Origin: Curtobacterium sp. 458
GTDB taxonomy: Bacteria; Actinomycetota; Actinomycetes; Actinomycetales; Microbacteriaceae
Assembly: GCF_030406605.1 (NCBI RefSeq)
Contig: NZ_CP129104.1
Coordinates: forward strand, 2,010,799 to 2,074,798
Direction of reading: 5' to 3'
Length of the DNA stretch: 64,000 nucleotides
The translations under genes were made by a program, and so were the position numbers. Below are positions 34,532 to 43,193 of the stretch, piece by piece; within the stretch, counting starts at the first letter, position 1, and each line of letters opens with the position of its first letter. The notes under the pieces were generated by a model, which saw nothing but the letters and a program-made list of their open reading frames with translations, made no database searches and was not told the origin of the DNA.

Positions 34532-36130
34532 TCAGGACGCGGTCGTCCGGGCGGGATGACGGAACGGCGTCCGTCGCAGTCCCGCGCCCGGGGTCGCCCC
34601 CGTGAGCGCGCCGTCCCGGAGCACGGGGACGCCCGCGACGAGGACGTCGTCGATGCCCTCGGCGAGCAGCATCGGCTCGGCGTACGTCGACCGCGCAGCG
34701 ACCCGCTCGGGGTCCACGACCACGAGGTCAGCGGTCCAGCCCGGCGCGACGGCACCGCGGCGGTCCAACTGGAAGAGCTCTGCGGGCAGCGTCGACAGGT
34801 GCTCCTGGACCTCCCACCACGAGAGCAGGCCGGTCCGGGCGTACTCGCCGAGGTACCGGGCGAACGTGCCGTACGCCCGCGGGTGCGGGTGCGTCCCGAC
34901 GAAGATGCCGTCCGAGCCGCCGGTGTGGCCGCCGTACCGGTACAGCTCCGCCAGCTCGGTCGACGTCCGCGGGCGGGGTACCCGCATCACGACGGTCACC
35001 TGCAGCTCCGAGTCGACGAGCACGTCGAGCGCGAGGTCGACCGGGTCGGTCCCGGTGGCCTCCGCCGCGTCCGCGAGGGTCCGGCCCTGCAGCGCGTGGA
35101 ACTCGGCGGCCGGCACGTGCGACAGGGTGATCTGCTCCGCCCAGTCCGAGCCGAGGTCCGCGCGTCCGAGCACCCGGTCGAGCACCGCGCCCCGGACCCG
35201 CGCACGACCGCCGTCGGCCGCCAGCGCCCGGGCGAGGTCGTCGGTGCCCGGGCGGGCGAGCTCCGCGGGCAGGAGCAGCATCGACAGGATCGTGCAGCCG
35301 CGCGAGTAGGGGTAGGCGTCGAACGACAGGGACACCCCGTTCGCTGCGGCCCGGTCGAGTTCGTCGAGGGCGAGCCGGACGGGGGCGTGCAGGTGCGACA
35401 CGTGTGCGGAGCCGCCGACCGCGCGGCAGATGCGGACGATCTCGTCGATGCCCGCGGCGACGTTCGACTCGTAGCCACCGCGCATGTGCGTCACGTAGCG
35501 GCCCCGGACGGCGGCGGACTCGGCTACGAGGGCGGCGATCTCCTCGGTCGAGGCGTGCAGGCCGGGGACGTAGTCGAGCCCGGTCGCGAGGCCCACCGCC
35601 CCGTCCGCCGTTCCCTGTCGCACGAGCGCGCGCATGGCGTCGAGCTGCTCGTCGTCGGCGGGGCCGTCGTCGTCGCCCATCACCTCGTACCGGACGGTCC
35701 CGGCGGGCACGAGCGTCGCGACGTTGAGCGGCGTCGTACCGTCGTAGGTGGCGAGCAGCCCGGCGATCCCGTCGCCGCGGTAGGTCGGGTGCGGGCCGTC
35801 GATCGAGGCGAAGTACCGGGCCGCGTACGAGCCGTCGCCCGGTGCCGGCCCGACGCCGTCCTGCCCGGTGACGATCGTCGTGACGCCCTGGCGCAGGAGC
35901 GCGAGCTGCACGCGCTCGTCGAACACGAGGGACCCCGCGTGCGAGTGCGCGTCGACGAAGCCCGGCATGACGACCCGGTCGGAGCAGTCGATCACCGCTG
36001 CGTCGGCGGGGACACGGAGCCGTTCGCCGACCTCGGTGACCCGGCCGTCCGCGACGAGGACGTCCCGGCGGTGGAACCGGCCGTCGTCGCCGACGATCGA
36101 CCCGCCGGCGAGGAACACCGGCGCCGTCAT
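34532..36130 (-). CDS. N-acyl-D-amino-acid deacylase (amidohydrolase)
   Basis: A 532-residue zinc amidohydrolase removing acyl groups from D-alpha-amino acids. It has the PGFVDAHSHAG metal motif (H62, H64), the THMRGGYES motif (H215), AHVSHLHAP (H243/H246/H248) and the late GSDGIFVGTHPHPRAYGTFAR segment with the catalytic Asp. The cysteine ligand seen in classical D-aminoacylase is replaced by GQDG (residues 89-92), as in several actinobacterial members. It is the last gene of the operon, and its ATG overlaps the aldolase stop. Context suggests N-acetyl-D-glucosaminate as substrate. Confidence 0.9.
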   Translation of the reverse strand: MTAPVFLAGGSIVGDDGRFHRRDVLVADGRVTEVGERLRVPADAAVIDCSDRVVMPGFVDAHSHAGSLVFDERVQLALLRQGVTTIVTGQDGVGPAPGDGSYAARYFASIDGPHPTYRGDGIAGLLATYDGTTPLNVATLVPAGTVRYEVMGDDDGPADDEQLDAMRALVRQGTADGAVGLATGLDYVPGLHASTEEIAALVAESAAVRGRYVTHMRGGYESNVAAGIDEIVRICRAVGGSAHVSHLHAPVRLALDELDRAAANGVSLSFDAYPYSRGCTILSMLLLPAELARPGTDDLARALAADGGRARVRGAVLDRVLGRADLGSDWAEQITLSHVPAAEFHALQGRTLADAAEATGTDPVDLALDVLVDSELQVTVVMRVPRPRTSTELAELYRYGGHTGGSDGIFVGTHPHPRAYGTFARYLGEYARTGLLSWWEVQEHLSTLPAELFQLDRRGAVAPGWTADLVVVDPERVAARSTYAEPMLLAEGIDDVLVAGVPVLRDGALTGATPGAGLRRTPFRHPARTTAS

Positions 36131-36777
36131 CGCGCCAGCGCCGCGACGAGCCGTTCCGCGCGTGTGCGGAGGCCGTCGAGGTCACCGTCCCGCAGGGCGT
36201 CGCCGACGAGCGGCGAGCCGAGGCCGACCGCGACCGCACCCGCCGCGAGGTAGTCGGCCGCGTCGTCCACGCCGATGCCGCCGGTGGGGATCACGTCGAC
36301 GAAGTCGAGCGGTGCGAGCACCTGCTTCAGGAACGCCGGCCCGCCGAGCTGCGCGGCCGGGAAGACCTTGACCGCCCGGGCTCCGCGCCGCCACGCCGTG
36401 ACGATCTCCGTCGGGGTCGCCGCACCCGGGTACCAGCCGAGGCCCCGCTCGTGGGCGCGCTCGCCGATGGCGGGATCGGTGTGCGGGCTGACCGCGAAGG
36501 TCGCGCCGAGCGCGGCGGCCTCGTCGAGCTGCCGGGGTTCGATGACGGTCCCGACGCCGACCGCGGCGGCGCTGCCGTACCGGTCGACCGCCCAGGCGAT
36601 GCCGTCCTGCCAGCGCGGGGTGTTGGTGGTGAGCTCGATCGCTCGGACCCCGGACTCGACGAGCACCCGAATGACGTCCTCGACGTGCTCGCCCGTGCCG
36701 CCGCGGAGGACGGCGACCGCGGGTCCGGCGTCGTGGCGGTGCCTGGCCGTCGTGGTGGGGGCGGCGGTGTCGGTCAT
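36127..36777 (-). CDS. KDPG aldolase (2-dehydro-3-deoxy-6-phosphogluconate aldolase)
   Basis: A 216-residue class I aldolase cleaving KDPG to pyruvate and glyceraldehyde-3-phosphate. It shows AIELTTNTP with the general base E48, VGVGTVI, the VSPHTDP loop and the Schiff-base lysine K137 in ARAVKVFPAAQLGG, followed by PTGGIG phosphate binding. AGGAGG precedes ATG 36777. The gene lies 55 bp after the kinase stop and overlaps the deacylase by 4 bp. Confidence 0.94.
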   Translation of the reverse strand: MTDTAAPTTTARHRHDAGPAVAVLRGGTGEHVEDVIRVLVESGVRAIELTTNTPRWQDGIAWAVDRYGSAAAVGVGTVIEPRQLDEAAALGATFAVSPHTDPAIGERAHERGLGWYPGAATPTEIVTAWRRGARAVKVFPAAQLGGPAFLKQVLAPLDFVDVIPTGGIGVDDAADYLAAGAVAVGLGSPLVGDALRDGDLDGLRTRAERLVAALAR

Positions 36778-36832
36778 CGGGGTCCTCCTGTCGTCTGGGT
36801 GCTCGTCGCGCGTGCTCGTCGTCGGGTGACCA

Positions 36833-37810
36833 TCAGCGGTCCACGCGGTCGTGCACGGCGTGGTCGACCTCCGGGGCATCGTCCACGGTGACGACCGCGT
36901 CGGGGTCCGGGAGTCTCCAGTCGCTCGCCACGGTGCAGGCGAGGGCCCCGGCGTCCGCCGCGCGGTCGAGCGCGACCGCCGGCTCGGCGCCACCGAGGAC
37001 GGCCGCGATCCAGCCGGCCACGAAGGCGTCCCCGGCACCGACGGGGTCCACCACGCGGACGGGCGTCGCCGCTCGGCGGTGCAGGACGCCGTCGACCGAG
37101 GCCACCGCTCCGCGGGAGCCGAGCTTCACCACCGCGGTGCCGTGGGCCAGTGCCGCGAGACCGCGCGCGAGGTCGTCCTCGTCGTCCGGCTGCTCCTCGC
37201 GGCCGAGCACCAGCCGGGCCTCGTCGTCGCTCGCGAACACGGTCGCCGAGCGTTCGACCACCGCGCGGTAGCGAACGCGTGCGGTGTCCGGGTCGATGAG
37301 CTTCGGCCGGTGGTTGACGTCGAAGGAGACGGGGACACCGGCGGCCTCGGCGCGGTCGAGCACGGCGTCCACGGTGGCGCGGGAACGGTCCGAGAGCGCG
37401 AGGGTGATCCCGCTGAGGTGCACGAGGGCGGCCTGCTCGACGAGTCCGGCGGGGACGTCCTCGGGTCCGATCGCCGACCCGGCAGACCCTCGGCGGTGGT
37501 ACGTCACGCGGGTCCGGCCGTCGGCCAGCCGCTCCTTCATCATGAGTCCGGTCGAGCGGTCCGCATCGGCGACCGCGACCACGTCGACGCCCGCGCCGCG
37601 GACGTCCGCCACGACGCGGTCGCCCGCCGGGTCCGTCCCGACGCGGCCGACCCACGTCGTCGGCACCCCGGCGCGGGCCAGGCCGATCGCGACGTTGCTC
37701 TCCGCGCCGCCGGTGTCGACGCGCATCGCGTCGAGGTCGGGGACGGCACCGACCGACTGTCCGCTGAGCAGGAGCATCGTCTCGCCCACGGTGACCACCC
37801 GCCCGGTCAC
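36833..37810 (-). CDS. PfkB-family sugar kinase, probable 2-keto-3-deoxygluconate kinase
   Basis: A 325-residue ribokinase-fold kinase. The N-terminal VTVGETMLLL and GGAESNVAIGLARAG motifs and the C-terminal VDPVGAGDAFVAGW, with catalytic base D261, are clear. HLSGITLAL and SFDVNHRPKL (the N-x-R-P segment) are typical of KDG kinases. Paired with a KDPG aldolase, it would phosphorylate 2-keto-3-deoxygluconate. GTG 37810 overlaps the IclR stop by 4 bp. Confidence 0.9.
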   Translation of the reverse strand: MTGRVVTVGETMLLLSGQSVGAVPDLDAMRVDTGGAESNVAIGLARAGVPTTWVGRVGTDPAGDRVVADVRGAGVDVVAVADADRSTGLMMKERLADGRTRVTYHRRGSAGSAIGPEDVPAGLVEQAALVHLSGITLALSDRSRATVDAVLDRAEAAGVPVSFDVNHRPKLIDPDTARVRYRAVVERSATVFASDDEARLVLGREEQPDDEDDLARGLAALAHGTAVVKLGSRGAVASVDGVLHRRAATPVRVVDPVGAGDAFVAGWIAAVLGGAEPAVALDRAADAGALACTVASDWRLPDPDAVVTVDDAPEVDHAVHDRVDR

Positions 37811-38643
37811 CGGGCGCTCCGGGTCGTCGCCGTCCGGTTCAGTGCCAGCTGGGCGGAGGACGAACCGAGCGCGACCGAGATCTCGTGCGCCGTCCGGACG
37901 ACCCCCGACCCGAGCTCGCGGACCGCGGCCGCCGGGAACCGCGACGCGAGCCCGGAGATGCTCATCGCCCCGACGACCTGGTTCGCGTGGCCGAACACGG
38001 GTGCGGCGACGCACCGGATGTCCGGTTCGTTCTCGCGGTCGTCGATGCCGTAGCCGCGCTGGTGCGTCCGGTCGACCTCGCGGCGCCAGCGCACGTCGTC
38101 CGTGATGGTGTGGTCCGTCATCGCCCGGACGGGCTCCGCGAGCACCCGGGCGAGCAGGTCCGGCTCCCCGAACGCCACGATGGCCTTGCCCGAGGCGGTG
38201 TTGCGCATCGGCAGCCGGTTGCCGATGCGGGACCCCATGCGGACGGTCCCGCGCGTCTCGACCTTGTCGACGTAGACGATGTCGGTGCCGTCCGGGACGA
38301 CGAGGTGGCACGTGAGCCCGGTCCGTTCGGCGGTCCGGCGGAGGAACGGGGCCGCGGCGGCCCGGAGGTCGATGCCCTCGAGGTAGCTCTGGCCGAGGAG
38401 CAGCGCCCCGAGCCCGAGCGTGAACCCGGCGTCCGCGGTCCGGCGGAGCAGGTCGGTCTCGACCATCGGGGCCGTCAGGCGGAGGACGGTCGACTTCGAC
38501 GTCCCGAGCTCCGTGGCGAGGGTGCCGAGGCTGACCGACACCTCGCCGTTCCGCGTGCGTTCGGCGACGTGGTCGAGCAGCCGGAGTCCGCGCCGGAGCG
38601 ACAGGGCGGCGTTGCGGGCGGGGATGTCGGGTGAGGTGTTCAC
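37807..38643 (-). CDS. IclR-family transcriptional regulator
   Basis: A 278-residue regulator with an N-terminal winged helix (SVSLGTLATELGTSKSTVLRLTAPMVE, about residues 36-62) and a C-terminal GAF-like effector domain (ERTGLTCHLVVPDGTDIVYVDKVETRG, then PMRNTASGKAIVAF and GAMSISGLASRF). It is encoded inside the catabolic operon with 4-bp overlaps on both sides, so it is co-expressed with its probable targets. The inverted repeat at 39816-39833 is a candidate operator. Confidence 0.93.
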   Translation of the reverse strand: MNTSPDIPARNAALSLRRGLRLLDHVAERTRNGEVSVSLGTLATELGTSKSTVLRLTAPMVETDLLRRTADAGFTLGLGALLLGQSYLEGIDLRAAAAPFLRRTAERTGLTCHLVVPDGTDIVYVDKVETRGTVRMGSRIGNRLPMRNTASGKAIVAFGEPDLLARVLAEPVRAMTDHTITDDVRWRREVDRTHQRGYGIDDRENEPDIRCVAAPVFGHANQVVGAMSISGLASRFPAAAVRELGSGVVRTAHEISVALGSSSAQLALNRTATTRSAR

Positions 38644-39776
38644 CGGAACTCCGTCTCGATCGTGTCGAGCACGGTGTCGTCGTCGGCGAGCACGAGGACC
38701 CGGCGCCACTTGTCGAACACCGTGCAGGGGTGGGAGATGCCGAACACCACGACGTCCCCCGGGACGAGGTCGGGCGCCGCGTCGGTGGTCCGCAGGTAGC
38801 AGTGCTGGTCGTCGAGGCGGGTGACGGTGACCGACCCGGGGACGGGAGTCACGGGGCGGGCGTCAGCCGTGCCTCCCGGCCGGACCTCGCGCACGACCGG
38901 CAGTCCCTCGTCGAAGCTGATGTCCCGCTTGCCGACGGCCACGAGCACGAGGCCGGGCTCCGGGGCGGAGGTGACCCGACCCCAGACGCGGATGGCGGCC
39001 TCGAGCCGCCCCTCCTCGGGGTGGCGGCCGAAGGGCGTCCGCTCGGCGTAGAAGCCGTCGTCGTGCGTCAGCGACGCTCCGGAGCGCAGCAGGACGTCGA
39101 CGTCACCGGGCCGGGACTCGACGGCCTCGACGACCGCGTCGAACCAGGCGCTCCCGCCCATGCTCAGGAGCGTCCGGGGCACCCCGACGAACGGGTGGAC
39201 CGCCGCGGTGACCGCGAGGACGCCGCGCACGTAGTCGCGGGCCTCGTCGGGGCCGGGCAGCCCGCCCTCGTAGCCGGTGACGCCGCGGAGCTCGAGGCCG
39301 GCGTCGTGTGCGGTGCGTGCGAGGGCGATCCCGTCCTCGGGGGACCGGACGCCCGTGCGACCGCCGGGGAACCCGACCTCGACGAGCACCGGGAGTGCTC
39401 CGTGGTCCGCTGCCGCGGTCACGCCGGCGGGGGAGTCGACCTGGAAGAGGACGTCGGCACCGGGGTCCTCGGTGCGACGGCTCGCGATCCAGGCCAGTCC
39501 GGCCGGGTCGAGCACCTCGTTCGCGATGAGGATCCGGTGGATGCCGTGCCGCCACGCCACGACGGCCTGCTGGACGGAGGCGACCGTGACGCCCCACGCG
39601 CCGAGGTCGAGTTGCCGGCGGGCCAGGGCGGGTGCCATGTGGGTCTTCATGTGCGGCGCGAACAGCAGGCCGTGGCGGTCGACGTACGCCTGCATCACGG
39701 CGGCGTTGGACGCGAGGGCGGACTCGCGGAGCGTCATCGCCGGCAGCAGGACGTCGTCGAGCACGTGCGTGGTCAT
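38640..39776 (-). CDS. D-serine-dehydratase-like / D-threonine-aldolase-fold PLP deaminase
   Basis: A 378-residue fold-type III PLP enzyme. The PLP lysine is K44 in FAPHMKTHMAP, and the chain ends with the zinc motif H349-x-C351 in SHPCTVFDKW, typical of eukaryotic-type D-serine dehydratase and related D-amino-acid deaminases. It would eliminate water and ammonia from a D-alpha-amino acid with a beta-hydroxyl, giving a 2-keto acid through an imine. D-glucosaminate fits the downstream kinase and aldolase. GAGGAGG precedes the ATG; it is the first gene of the operon. A dispersed-repeat copy lies at 38868-38880. Confidence 0.88.
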   Translation of the reverse strand: MTTHVLDDVLLPAMTLRESALASNAAVMQAYVDRHGLLFAPHMKTHMAPALARRQLDLGAWGVTVASVQQAVVAWRHGIHRILIANEVLDPAGLAWIASRRTEDPGADVLFQVDSPAGVTAAADHGALPVLVEVGFPGGRTGVRSPEDGIALARTAHDAGLELRGVTGYEGGLPGPDEARDYVRGVLAVTAAVHPFVGVPRTLLSMGGSAWFDAVVEAVESRPGDVDVLLRSGASLTHDDGFYAERTPFGRHPEEGRLEAAIRVWGRVTSAPEPGLVLVAVGKRDISFDEGLPVVREVRPGGTADARPVTPVPGSVTVTRLDDQHCYLRTTDAAPDLVPGDVVVFGISHPCTVFDKWRRVLVLADDDTVLDTIETEFR

Positions 39777-39815
39777 CGGGCCTCCTCGTCGAGTGCGGTG
39801 CTGCCACGTTCGTCC

Positions 39816-39833
39816 GTCCGCCGCGGTGCGGAC
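39816..39833. promoter_or_regulatory. Inverted repeat GTCCGC-N6-GCGGAC, candidate IclR operator
   Basis: A perfect 6-bp inverted repeat, 40 bp upstream of the operon start. On the minus strand it falls between TTGTCC (a -35-like box) and GAACGT (a -10-like box), where a bound repressor would block transcription. A second, weaker AACG-N5-CGTT repeat lies at 39859-39871, nearer the divergent MFS gene. Confidence 0.5.
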
Positions 39834-39921
39834 AACGCTGGTGGCCGCTCCATTGTGCAACGCAGAACGTTCGTCGCACGGGCCGTCGCGGATCCCGAGC
39901 AGGCATAGCATTTCGTTCGAC

Positions 39922-41340
39922 ATGACGACGACGACATCGACGCCCGCACCACGGCGGACCCACAGCACGGCGGTGGCCGTCCTCGTGGCCGGCACCTTCT
40001 TCATGGAGCTGCTCGACGGCACGATCCTCGCGACCGCCGCGCCCGCGATGGGCCGCGACCTCGGGGTCGACTCGGCTGCGGTCGGCGTCGCGATCACCGC
40101 CTACCTCGTGACTTTGGCCGTGTTCATCCCGGTGAGCGGCTGGGTGACCGACCGCGTCGGCTCGCGGACCGTCTTCGCCGCGGCGATCGCGCTCTTCACG
40201 ATCGCGTCCGCACTGTGCGCCGCGTCGACGGGGCTCGTGGAGCTGACGCTCTGGCGCATCCTGCAGGGCCTCGGCGGCGCGATGATGGTGCCCGTCGGCC
40301 GGCTCGTCGTGCTCCGGAGCGCCGGACGCGACCAGCTCGTCACGGCGATCGCGATCCTGACCTGGCCGGCGTTGGCGGCGCCGATCATCGCGCCGTTCGT
40401 CGGCGGGGTGCTCGTCGACACCCTGACGTGGCACTGGATCTTCCTCATCAACATCCCCCTCGGTGTCGTCGCGTTCGTCGCCGCGCTCGTGCTCGTGCCC
40501 CAGGAGCGGGCACCGGAGCGCGTGCCGTTCGACTGGCTCGGGTCGCTGCTCGCGTGCTTCGGCCTCGGCGCGCTCGTCGTGATGGCATCGCTGCTGGCGC
40601 TCGACGTGGTGCCGGTCCTCGCGGTCGTCGTCTCCGGGGTCGTCGGCGCGGTGTGCTGCTGGCTCGCGATCCGGCACTTCCGCCGGGCCCCGCACCCGAT
40701 CATGGGGCTCGAGTCCTTCCGACTCGAGACCTTCCGGGTGTCGCATGCGGGCGGGAGCCTCTTCCGCCTGGCCGTCTCGGCCGTGCCGTTCGTGCTCCCG
40801 CTGCTCTTCCAGGACGCGTGGGGGTGGAGCGCGGTGCTCGCCGGGTCCGCCGTGCTCTGGGTCTTCGTCGGCAACCTCGGCATCAAGCCCATGACGACTC
40901 CGTTCCTCCGCTGGTTCGGGTACCGGCCCGTCATCGTCGTGTCGTCCGCCGTCGCCGCGCTCAGCGTCGTGGCGATGGCGTTCATGACGCCGGACACCCC
41001 GTTCTGGCTGCTCGCGGTGCTGCTCGTCGTGAGCGGTGCTGCTCGGTCGGTCGGGTTCACCGCGTACAACACGATCGCGTTCGCCGACGTCGAGCAGGCG
41101 GACATGACCCCGGCGAACACGCTCTCCTCGACGCTGCAGCAGACGGCGGCGGGGTTCGGCGTCGCGGTCGCCGCCGTGGTCATCCGCGCGGCGTCGGGGC
41201 TCGGCGGGTCGGGGCCGTACGTGGCCGCGTTCTGGGTCATCGCGGCGCTCCTCGTCGTCGCGTGCGTCGAGGGTTTGCTCATGAGCCGGACGGCGGGGGA
41301 CACCGTGCGACCCGCCCGGCGGGGGCGGGTCCGCGCCTGA
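39922..41340 (+). CDS. MFS transporter, DHA2 (EmrB/QacA-like) type
   Basis: A 472-residue polytopic protein with 12-14 hydrophobic helices. It has FMELLDGTILATAAPAMGRDL (the D-x-T-I-V/L-x-x-A-L/A-P family motif in helix 1), GWVTDRVGSRTVF (motif A loop) and LWRILQGLGGAMMVPVGRLV. DHA2 proteins usually export drugs by proton antiport. Divergent from the D-glucosaminate-type operon across 145 bp, it might instead move the substrate or a by-product; that is unproven. A TAGCAT -10 lies at 39906-39911. Confidence 0.88.
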   Translation: MTTTTSTPAPRRTHSTAVAVLVAGTFFMELLDGTILATAAPAMGRDLGVDSAAVGVAITAYLVTLAVFIPVSGWVTDRVGSRTVFAAAIALFTIASALCAASTGLVELTLWRILQGLGGAMMVPVGRLVVLRSAGRDQLVTAIAILTWPALAAPIIAPFVGGVLVDTLTWHWIFLINIPLGVVAFVAALVLVPQERAPERVPFDWLGSLLACFGLGALVVMASLLALDVVPVLAVVVSGVVGAVCCWLAIRHFRRAPHPIMGLESFRLETFRVSHAGGSLFRLAVSAVPFVLPLLFQDAWGWSAVLAGSAVLWVFVGNLGIKPMTTPFLRWFGYRPVIVVSSAVAALSVVAMAFMTPDTPFWLLAVLLVVSGAARSVGFTAYNTIAFADVEQADMTPANTLSSTLQQTAAGFGVAVAAVVIRAASGLGGSGPYVAAFWVIAALLVVACVEGLLMSRTAGDTVRPARRGRVRA

Positions 41341-41506
41341 CGTGTACCGGGCGCACCGCCGCCGCTGTCCGTTCGCGACCCGGTCACACGCCGGAAACCC
41401 GTCCCGCGCTACAGTCTCAGGAACCTGCTGCGGAGGCCGAGTAGTTTCGCTCCGGCAGGGTGACCCGGTACCCCGGACAGGACGCCACCCGGAACAGGAA
41501 GGCAGC

Positions 41507-42283
41507 ATGGCCGCTCCACAGCAGCACGGGACGCTCGACCCCGACGCCGACGTGCAGCCGACCGCACTCCGCGTCGTCAGCTACAACCTCCGTGAGCACA
41601 CCGCGAACGGCGAACTCGCGTCCCTGGCCGAGGCCTCGCAGGCCGACGTCCTGTGCGTGCAGGAGTGCGACTCGAACGACCTCGCTCCGTCCGTCGGTGG
41701 GCTCTCCCTCGCGGCGTCGACGAAGGCGAACCGGCTGGGCCTCGCGATCTACAAGCGCGACGACCGCTTCGAGCTCCAGGACTTCAGCATCCACTCGCTG
41801 CAGAAGTCGCTGCACGACCGGGTGCTCGCGCCCGCCCACGAGCGGCTCATCGCCATGCACCTCCGCGACCGCGAGGCCGACACCGAGGTCATCGTCGCCT
41901 CGTTCCACGCCTCGCCCCTGACCGCGACGAACTCCCTCCGCCGCAAGCAGATCGAGGCGGCGCACCAGTTCGTCCGCGACCTCTCGAGCGAGGCCCCGGC
42001 GATCATGGTCGGCGACTTCAACTACCCGTGGTTCCAGACGAACCTCCGCCGGAAGATCGAGCAGCACGGTTTCGCGCTGTCGCTCTCGGACCAGCCGACC
42101 TACCTGCGCTACCGGAAGTTCACCGGGCACTTCGACTTCGCGACCAGCGTCGGCCTGCACATCGCCGGCGTCGAGACGCTCCCCGCGGGGGTGTCCGACC
42201 ACCGGCCGATCCTGGTCCGGGCGCACTACGAGCACCCCGGCGACACCGCCGGCTACCCGACGATCGACGCCCCCGCGGCCTGA
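41507..42283 (+). CDS. Endonuclease/exonuclease/phosphatase-fold hydrolase
   Basis: A 258-residue EEP-superfamily protein. SYNLRE, VLCVQECD with the metal glutamate, SFHASPLTA, MVGDFNYPW (GDFN) and GVSDHRPILV (SDH) are all present, so the Mg2+ active site is intact. No signal peptide is seen. The substrate could be DNA, a phospholipid or a phosphorylated sugar. ATG 41507 follows AGGAAGG, and TACAGT (41410-41415) is a plausible -10, giving a leader of about 90 nt. Confidence 0.85.
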   Translation: MAAPQQHGTLDPDADVQPTALRVVSYNLREHTANGELASLAEASQADVLCVQECDSNDLAPSVGGLSLAASTKANRLGLAIYKRDDRFELQDFSIHSLQKSLHDRVLAPAHERLIAMHLRDREADTEVIVASFHASPLTATNSLRRKQIEAAHQFVRDLSSEAPAIMVGDFNYPWFQTNLRRKIEQHGFALSLSDQPTYLRYRKFTGHFDFATSVGLHIAGVETLPAGVSDHRPILVRAHYEHPGDTAGYPTIDAPAA

Positions 42284-42452
42284 CACCTACGGCGCGGCGT
42301 CGCGCTCGGAGCGACGTGGAGGGGCTTGCGGCATCGTGCGTCGTGGGTCACGACTCCCCGTCCGTCGGGCAGCAGGCGGTCACGATTCGTCGCCGTCGTG
42401 CGGTCGGAGCGACACTTCGTGACCGCTCGGGAGTGGCGCGCGGGGTGTCGTG

Positions 42453-42514
42453 ACCACGGACGGACGGACGGGAGGCGCGGTGCCAGCTGGCTCCGTGCCT
42501 CCCCCTCCGTCCAC
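42453..42514. terminator. Imperfect long hairpin, repeat-family member
   Basis: The arm containing GGACGGGAGGCGCGGTGCC pairs with the arm containing GGCTCCGTGCCTCC around AGCT. It lies between the EEP gene and the convergent metI stop. Confidence 0.65.
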
Positions 42515-42521
42515 GGTCGCG

Positions 42522-43193
42522 TCAGCGACGCAACGTCGCGCGCGCCAGACGGTTCCCGAGGAACTGCCCGAGCTGGACGATGACCACGATCGCCGCCACC
42601 GAGACGTAGACGATCCACCAGTCGTAGCGCTGCGAGCCGTAGTTGATCGCGTACTCGCCGAGGCCGCCGCCACCGACGATCGCGCCCTGCGCCGTCATGT
42701 CGACGATGCCGACGTAGATGAACGTGTACCCGAGGATGAGCGGCCCGAGGCCCTCCGGGATGAGCACCGTCAGCAAGATCGACACCGGGTGCGCTCCCGA
42801 CGCCCGAGCGGCCTCGACCACGCCGGGGTCCACCGCGAGCAGGTTCTGCTCCACGATCCGGGCGACGGCGAACGACGCCGCGAAGGAGATCGCGAACGTC
42901 ACCGCGGGGACGCCGATGGTGGTGCCCACGACCTCCCGCTGCAGGGGACCGATCGCGGCCAGGAGGATCACGAACGGGATCGGCCGGACGATGTTCACGA
43001 CGACGTTGACGACGGTGTGGACGGTCCGGTTGCCGAGCAGGTTGCCCGGGCGGGTGGCGTACAGCGTGAGCCCGAGGGCGAGGCCGATCACGCCGGCGAC
43101 GACGAGCGAGATGATCGTCATCACGAGGGTGTCGCGCACCGAGGCGACGAAGACGTCGAACGTGTCGATCACGCTCTGGAAGGTGTTGTTCAC
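42522..43193 (-). CDS. metI: Methionine ABC transporter permease
   Basis: A 223-residue inner-membrane permease with five or six helices. The EAA loop VEAARASGAHPVSILLTVLIPEGLGPLILG contacts the ATPase, and the N-terminal DTLVMTIISLVVAGVIGLALG and IVRPIPFVILLAAIGP are typical MetI. GTG 43193 overlaps the metN stop by 4 bp. It is the last gene of metQNI. Confidence 0.94.
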   Translation of the reverse strand: MNNTFQSVIDTFDVFVASVRDTLVMTIISLVVAGVIGLALGLTLYATRPGNLLGNRTVHTVVNVVVNIVRPIPFVILLAAIGPLQREVVGTTIGVPAVTFAISFAASFAVARIVEQNLLAVDPGVVEAARASGAHPVSILLTVLIPEGLGPLILGYTFIYVGIVDMTAQGAIVGGGGLGEYAINYGSQRYDWWIVYVSVAAIVVIVQLGQFLGNRLARATLRR

